Shown here in pieces: positions 5,018 to 6,946 of a stretch of 6,946 nt of DNA. This DNA is from Desulfuromonadales bacterium (GTDB lineage: Bacteria > Desulfobacterota > Desulfuromonadia > Desulfuromonadales > BM103), in the NCBI GenBank assembly GCA_029859485.1, contig JAOUDB010000141.1, forward strand, positions 1-6,946, read 5' to 3'. Under the pieces are notes generated by a model, which saw only the letters and a program-made list of their open reading frames with translations, ran no database searches and had not been told where the DNA came from. The translations under genes and the position numbers were made by a program. Every line of letters begins with the position of its first letter. Position 1 is the stretch's first letter.

Positions 5018-5449
5018 TTAAGCAACTTCCATCAACTCGATCTCGAAGGTCAGATCCTTACCAGCCAAGGGATGGTTGGCATCGAGAACAACTTTCTCTT
5101 CTGTTACCTCGGTCACCGTTGCAACCATCGGAGGCTGACCTTCACCACCCTCAGACTGCAGCTGCATGCCAACTTCGAGCTTAACGCCCTCGGCGAACTG
5201 ATCATGGCCAACTTCGAAGACACGCTCTTCAACGAATGGGCCATAAGCCTCTTCGGAAAGAATTTTCACGGTCTTGACATCCCCAACAGCCATATCGACC
5301 ACGGCCTTATCAAAGCCATTGATAACCTGACCTGTACCGACCACAAACTCGAAAGGCTCACGCTCGCGCGAAGAATCAAAAACCGACCCGTCGTCGAGGG
5401 AACCCGTATAATGAACCTTGACCGTCTTTTCACTTGCAGCTTCAGACAT
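5018..5449 (-). CDS. SlyD-like FKBP-type peptidyl-prolyl cis-trans isomerase
   Basis: The 143-residue protein begins MSEAASEKTVKVHYTG. The ATG at 5447-5449 is preceded by a perfect AGGAGG four bases upstream; the open frame continues to 5578 but that extension has no start signal. FKBP features in order: VHYTGSLDDGSVFDSS (12-27), EFVVGTGQVINGFDKAVVDMAVGD (34-57), then an inserted IF-type flap domain (about 68-120, EEAYGPFVEERVFEV to TVTEVTEEKV) as in SlyD chaperones, and the conserved DANHPLAGK (123-131) with the closing strand LTFEIELMEVA. The enzyme catalyses prolyl isomerisation and acts as a folding chaperone in the cytoplasm. Unlike E. coli SlyD it lacks the His/Cys-rich metal-binding tail. 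It is a single-gene unit with its own terminator. Identification as a SlyD-type FKBP is secure; the E. coli symbol is not applied because the tail is absent. Confidence 0.93.
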   Translation of the reverse strand: MSEAASEKTVKVHYTGSLDDGSVFDSSREREPFEFVVGTGQVINGFDKAVVDMAVGDVKTVKILSEEAYGPFVEERVFEVGHDQFAEGVKLEVGMQLQSEGGEGQPPMVATVTEVTEEKVVLDANHPLAGKDLTFEIELMEVA

Positions 5450-5460
5450 ATTTCCTCCTA
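5450..5460 (-). promoter_or_regulatory. Ribosome binding site fixing the FKBP start
   Basis: On the minus strand TAGGAGGAAAT precedes the ATG at 5449. This near-perfect anti-SD match decides between this start and the longer open frame reaching 5578. Confidence 0.8.
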
Positions 5461-5607
5461 TTTTGTACCGAAAAAGTTTGCACTTGACTAACATATCAAA
5501 GGCTTGCTGTGAAGGAGATAACGACTTTTTTGCAACTTTTCCGTAAGAACAGACCTTGAACCGCTCAAATACCGGCAAAAAGTGCTCATTTCATTCCTCC
5601 CGGCTTA

Positions 5608-5616
5608 TGCTAAAAT
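5608..5616 (+). promoter_or_regulatory. Possible extended -10 promoter of the Fe-S protein gene
   Basis: TGC-TAAAAT (5608-5616) has the extended TGn motif and five of six -10 positions. The -35 region (ATTTCA, 5588-5593, 17-base spacing) is poor, as is common for extended -10 promoters. The leader to the ATG at 5657 would be about 35 bases. The rest of the 207-base gap 5450-5656 shows no gene. Confidence 0.4.
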
Positions 5617-5656
5617 GCTTTTGCGTTATCCATTAAACAGGAGAGTAAACATCCAA

Positions 5657-6817
5657 ATGGGTCATCTAATATCCGGCAAATCACATCTGGTTCCTCTGAT
5701 CGACCGACTCAACCGTTACCCGGTCGGCCTGGTCGACAATGAAAAGCTACGCGAGATCCTCGCCCTGCTCTTCAGCGAAGAAGAAGCCTTCATCGCATCC
5801 TGCTTCCCCCTTTCTGAAACCACCAGTGAAGAGTTGGCCGCTCGCACCAAGATTGATGTGAAAGAGCTGCGGCCAAAACTCGAACAGATGGCAGACAAAG
5901 GCTTGGTCGTAGACACGCCGTGCGAAGACACCACCTACTGGATGCTGATGCCCGGGTTGATCGGGTTCTTCGAATTCACCTTTATGAAAAGGCGTACCGA
6001 CATCCCGATGGCCGAAGTCGCCAAGCTGATGCGTGAATACCTGCACGAGGTGCGGCCGGGCCAGGCCGAAGAGTTCTTCGGTTCGGCCACGCAATTGACC
6101 CGCGCCCTGGCCTACGAAGACAAGATCCCGCTAACTTCAAAAGTCACCCGGTGGGAAGACGCCCGAAAAATCCTGCAGGAAGCCGAGTTCGGCGCAGCGG
6201 GGATCTGCTTCTGCCGCCACCAGAAAGAACATCTCGGCGAGACCTGCGCCAGAGACGCGCCAGTGGCAGAGATTTGCATTGCCCTCGGCAAGGGCGCCCA
6301 GTTCCTGGTGCGACGCGGCTTCATGGAAGAGAAGAGCACCGAGGAACTGCTCGCAATCCTGGACAAGGCTCGAAGCCACAACCTGACCCACATCACCGAT
6401 AATATCCGCGAACAACCATCGTTCATCTGCAACTGCTGCTCATGCTGCTGCGAGCTGATGGCCGGAGTCCAATCGGGCTTCCCCGATGGCGTAGCCAAGA
6501 CACCCTTCCTGGCAAAGGTCGACGCAGAGGCCTGTACCCTCTGTGGCAAGTGCATCAAGGTCTGCAATGCCGCCTGCATCGACCCGGTAAAAGAAGAAAG
6601 AACAACCCGCGTGGACGGAAAAGTCTGCCTCGGCTGTGGTGCCTGCATCGACTCCTGCCCGGAAAACGCCCTGCAGCTCGTCGAACGCGACAAGCGCCCC
6701 CGCCCGCCCCTCAACAAAGGTTTGATGTTTACCCGAATTTTAAAAGAGAAGGGGCGGTTGCTGCCAATGGTGGCATCTGAGGTGAAGAAGAATTTGAAGA
6801 AGATGGTTAGGGGCTGA
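5657..6817 (+). CDS. Fe-S protein with HTH-like N-terminus, Cys cluster and two 4Fe-4S motifs
   Basis: The 386-residue product starts MGHLISGKSHLVPL; AGGAG is 13 bases upstream, rather far. A longer reading to GTG 5582 runs across the likely promoter and is rejected. Residues about 31-90 look like a winged-helix fold (FSEEEAFIASCFPL..., then the helical TSEELAARTKIDVKEL). Then come MPGLIGFFEFTFMKRRTD (98-115) and CFCRHQKEHLGETC (184-197). Next is a Cys cluster C-N-C-C-S-C-C-C (258-265) in PSFICNCCSCCCELMAG. Two ferredoxin motifs follow: C293-xx-C296-xx-C299-xxx-C303, and C324-xx-C327-xx-C330-xxx-C334-P. The second is canonical with its Pro; the first is followed by Asn and an extra Cys307. 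The tail is basic. I know similar proteins from Geobacter and Desulfovibrio relatives but no experimentally defined role. It could be a redox-sensing regulator or an electron carrier. It stands alone, divergent from the FKBP gene. Confidence 0.82.
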   Translation: MGHLISGKSHLVPLIDRLNRYPVGLVDNEKLREILALLFSEEEAFIASCFPLSETTSEELAARTKIDVKELRPKLEQMADKGLVVDTPCEDTTYWMLMPGLIGFFEFTFMKRRTDIPMAEVAKLMREYLHEVRPGQAEEFFGSATQLTRALAYEDKIPLTSKVTRWEDARKILQEAEFGAAGICFCRHQKEHLGETCARDAPVAEICIALGKGAQFLVRRGFMEEKSTEELLAILDKARSHNLTHITDNIREQPSFICNCCSCCCELMAGVQSGFPDGVAKTPFLAKVDAEACTLCGKCIKVCNAACIDPVKEERTTRVDGKVCLGCGACIDSCPENALQLVERDKRPRPPLNKGLMFTRILKEKGRLLPMVASEVKKNLKKMVRG

Positions 6818-6889
6818 GACTGGGTACTGGAGGTTAGAGGCTGGGGGGACGCGGTCGGTTAAAATCTTTGCCCTTCAACCTCTCAAAAG

Positions 6890-6946
6890 CTAAGCTACTT
6901 TCCCCATATCCCGATGCAAAGCCTCACGCAAATGCCAGGCCGTAGC
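6890..6946 (-). CDS. Probable C-terminal end of a minus-strand gene (partial)
   Basis: From the right edge inward the minus strand reads ATAWHLREALHRDMGKVA and then TAG (6890-6892), an uninterrupted frame of 18 codons. The residues look like the amphipathic helical end of a real protein, and codon use is GC-rich like the neighbouring genes. I cannot assign a family from so few residues. The 72 bases between it and the Fe-S gene (6818-6889) contain a G-rich stretch and a short GAGGTT/AACCTC inverted repeat but no clear terminator. Confidence 0.4.
   Translation of the reverse strand, partial: ATAWHLREALHRDMGKVA

Noticed and set aside
5450..5578. N-terminal extension of the FKBP protein
   Set aside because: The 43 extra residues do not match FKBP proteins and have no ribosome site, whereas ATG 5449 follows AGGAGG.
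5582..5656. GTG-started extension of the Fe-S protein
   Set aside because: It overlaps the extended -10 promoter motif at 5608-5616 and lacks a ribosome site. The conserved-looking part begins at MGHLISGK.
6112..6717. Minus-strand 201-residue open frame opposite the Fe-S gene
   Set aside because: It is a shadow of the Fe-S gene, whose Cys motifs and codon pattern are clear. The antisense frame is Ser/Arg/Gln-rich with no recognisable domain.

Overview
The window looks like chromosomal DNA of a deltaproteobacterium, probably Desulfuromonadales (Geobacter/Desulfuromonas/Pelobacter-like). I base this on the gene families: an N-terminal DUF6178-type protein, a TIGR02266-type PilZ protein (common in Myxococcota and desulfuromonads), a strong sigma-54 promoter, and a Cys-rich dicluster ferredoxin with a winged-helix-like N-terminus. 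This placement is inference from family resemblance. There are no rRNA or tRNA genes and no CRISPR array.

Layout. 1-701 (minus): N-terminal part of a DUF6178-like protein that runs off the left edge. 890-2086 (plus): a lipoprotein of the PQQ-dependent soluble aldose dehydrogenase (YliI/Asd-like) family. 2087-3395 is visibly AT-richer and carries a sigma-54 promoter (2355-2371), a PilZ-domain gene (2447-2815) and a divergent Nudix gene (2897-3286), probably one transcription unit. A small three-helix membrane protein (3396-3716, minus) has its own sigma-70 promoter. 3717-3992 has no gene but holds two tandem REP-like hairpins and a terminator hairpin. 3993-4616 (minus): DUF4126 membrane protein, divergent from a 48-residue single-helix membrane protein (4739-4885, plus). 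5018-5449 (minus): SlyD-like FKBP prolyl isomerase with a very strong terminator. 5657-6817 (plus): 386-residue Fe-S protein with an HTH-like N-terminus, a Cys cluster C-N-C-C-S-C-C-C and two 4Fe-4S motifs. 6890-6946 (minus): probably the last codons of another gene.

How the genes work together. Most are single-gene units with housekeeping or unknown roles (protein folding, sugar oxidation, redox). The one plausible functional pair is PilZ plus Nudix behind the sigma-54 promoter. Both proteins keep their folds but lack key residues of their families: the PilZ c-di-GMP motifs and the Nudix metal-binding glutamates. They may therefore act as binding or adaptor proteins rather than as a canonical c-di-GMP receptor and pyrophosphatase. 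No obvious large new system is present. The best leads are this sigma-54 unit, the REP-like repeats and the uncharacterised Fe-S protein.
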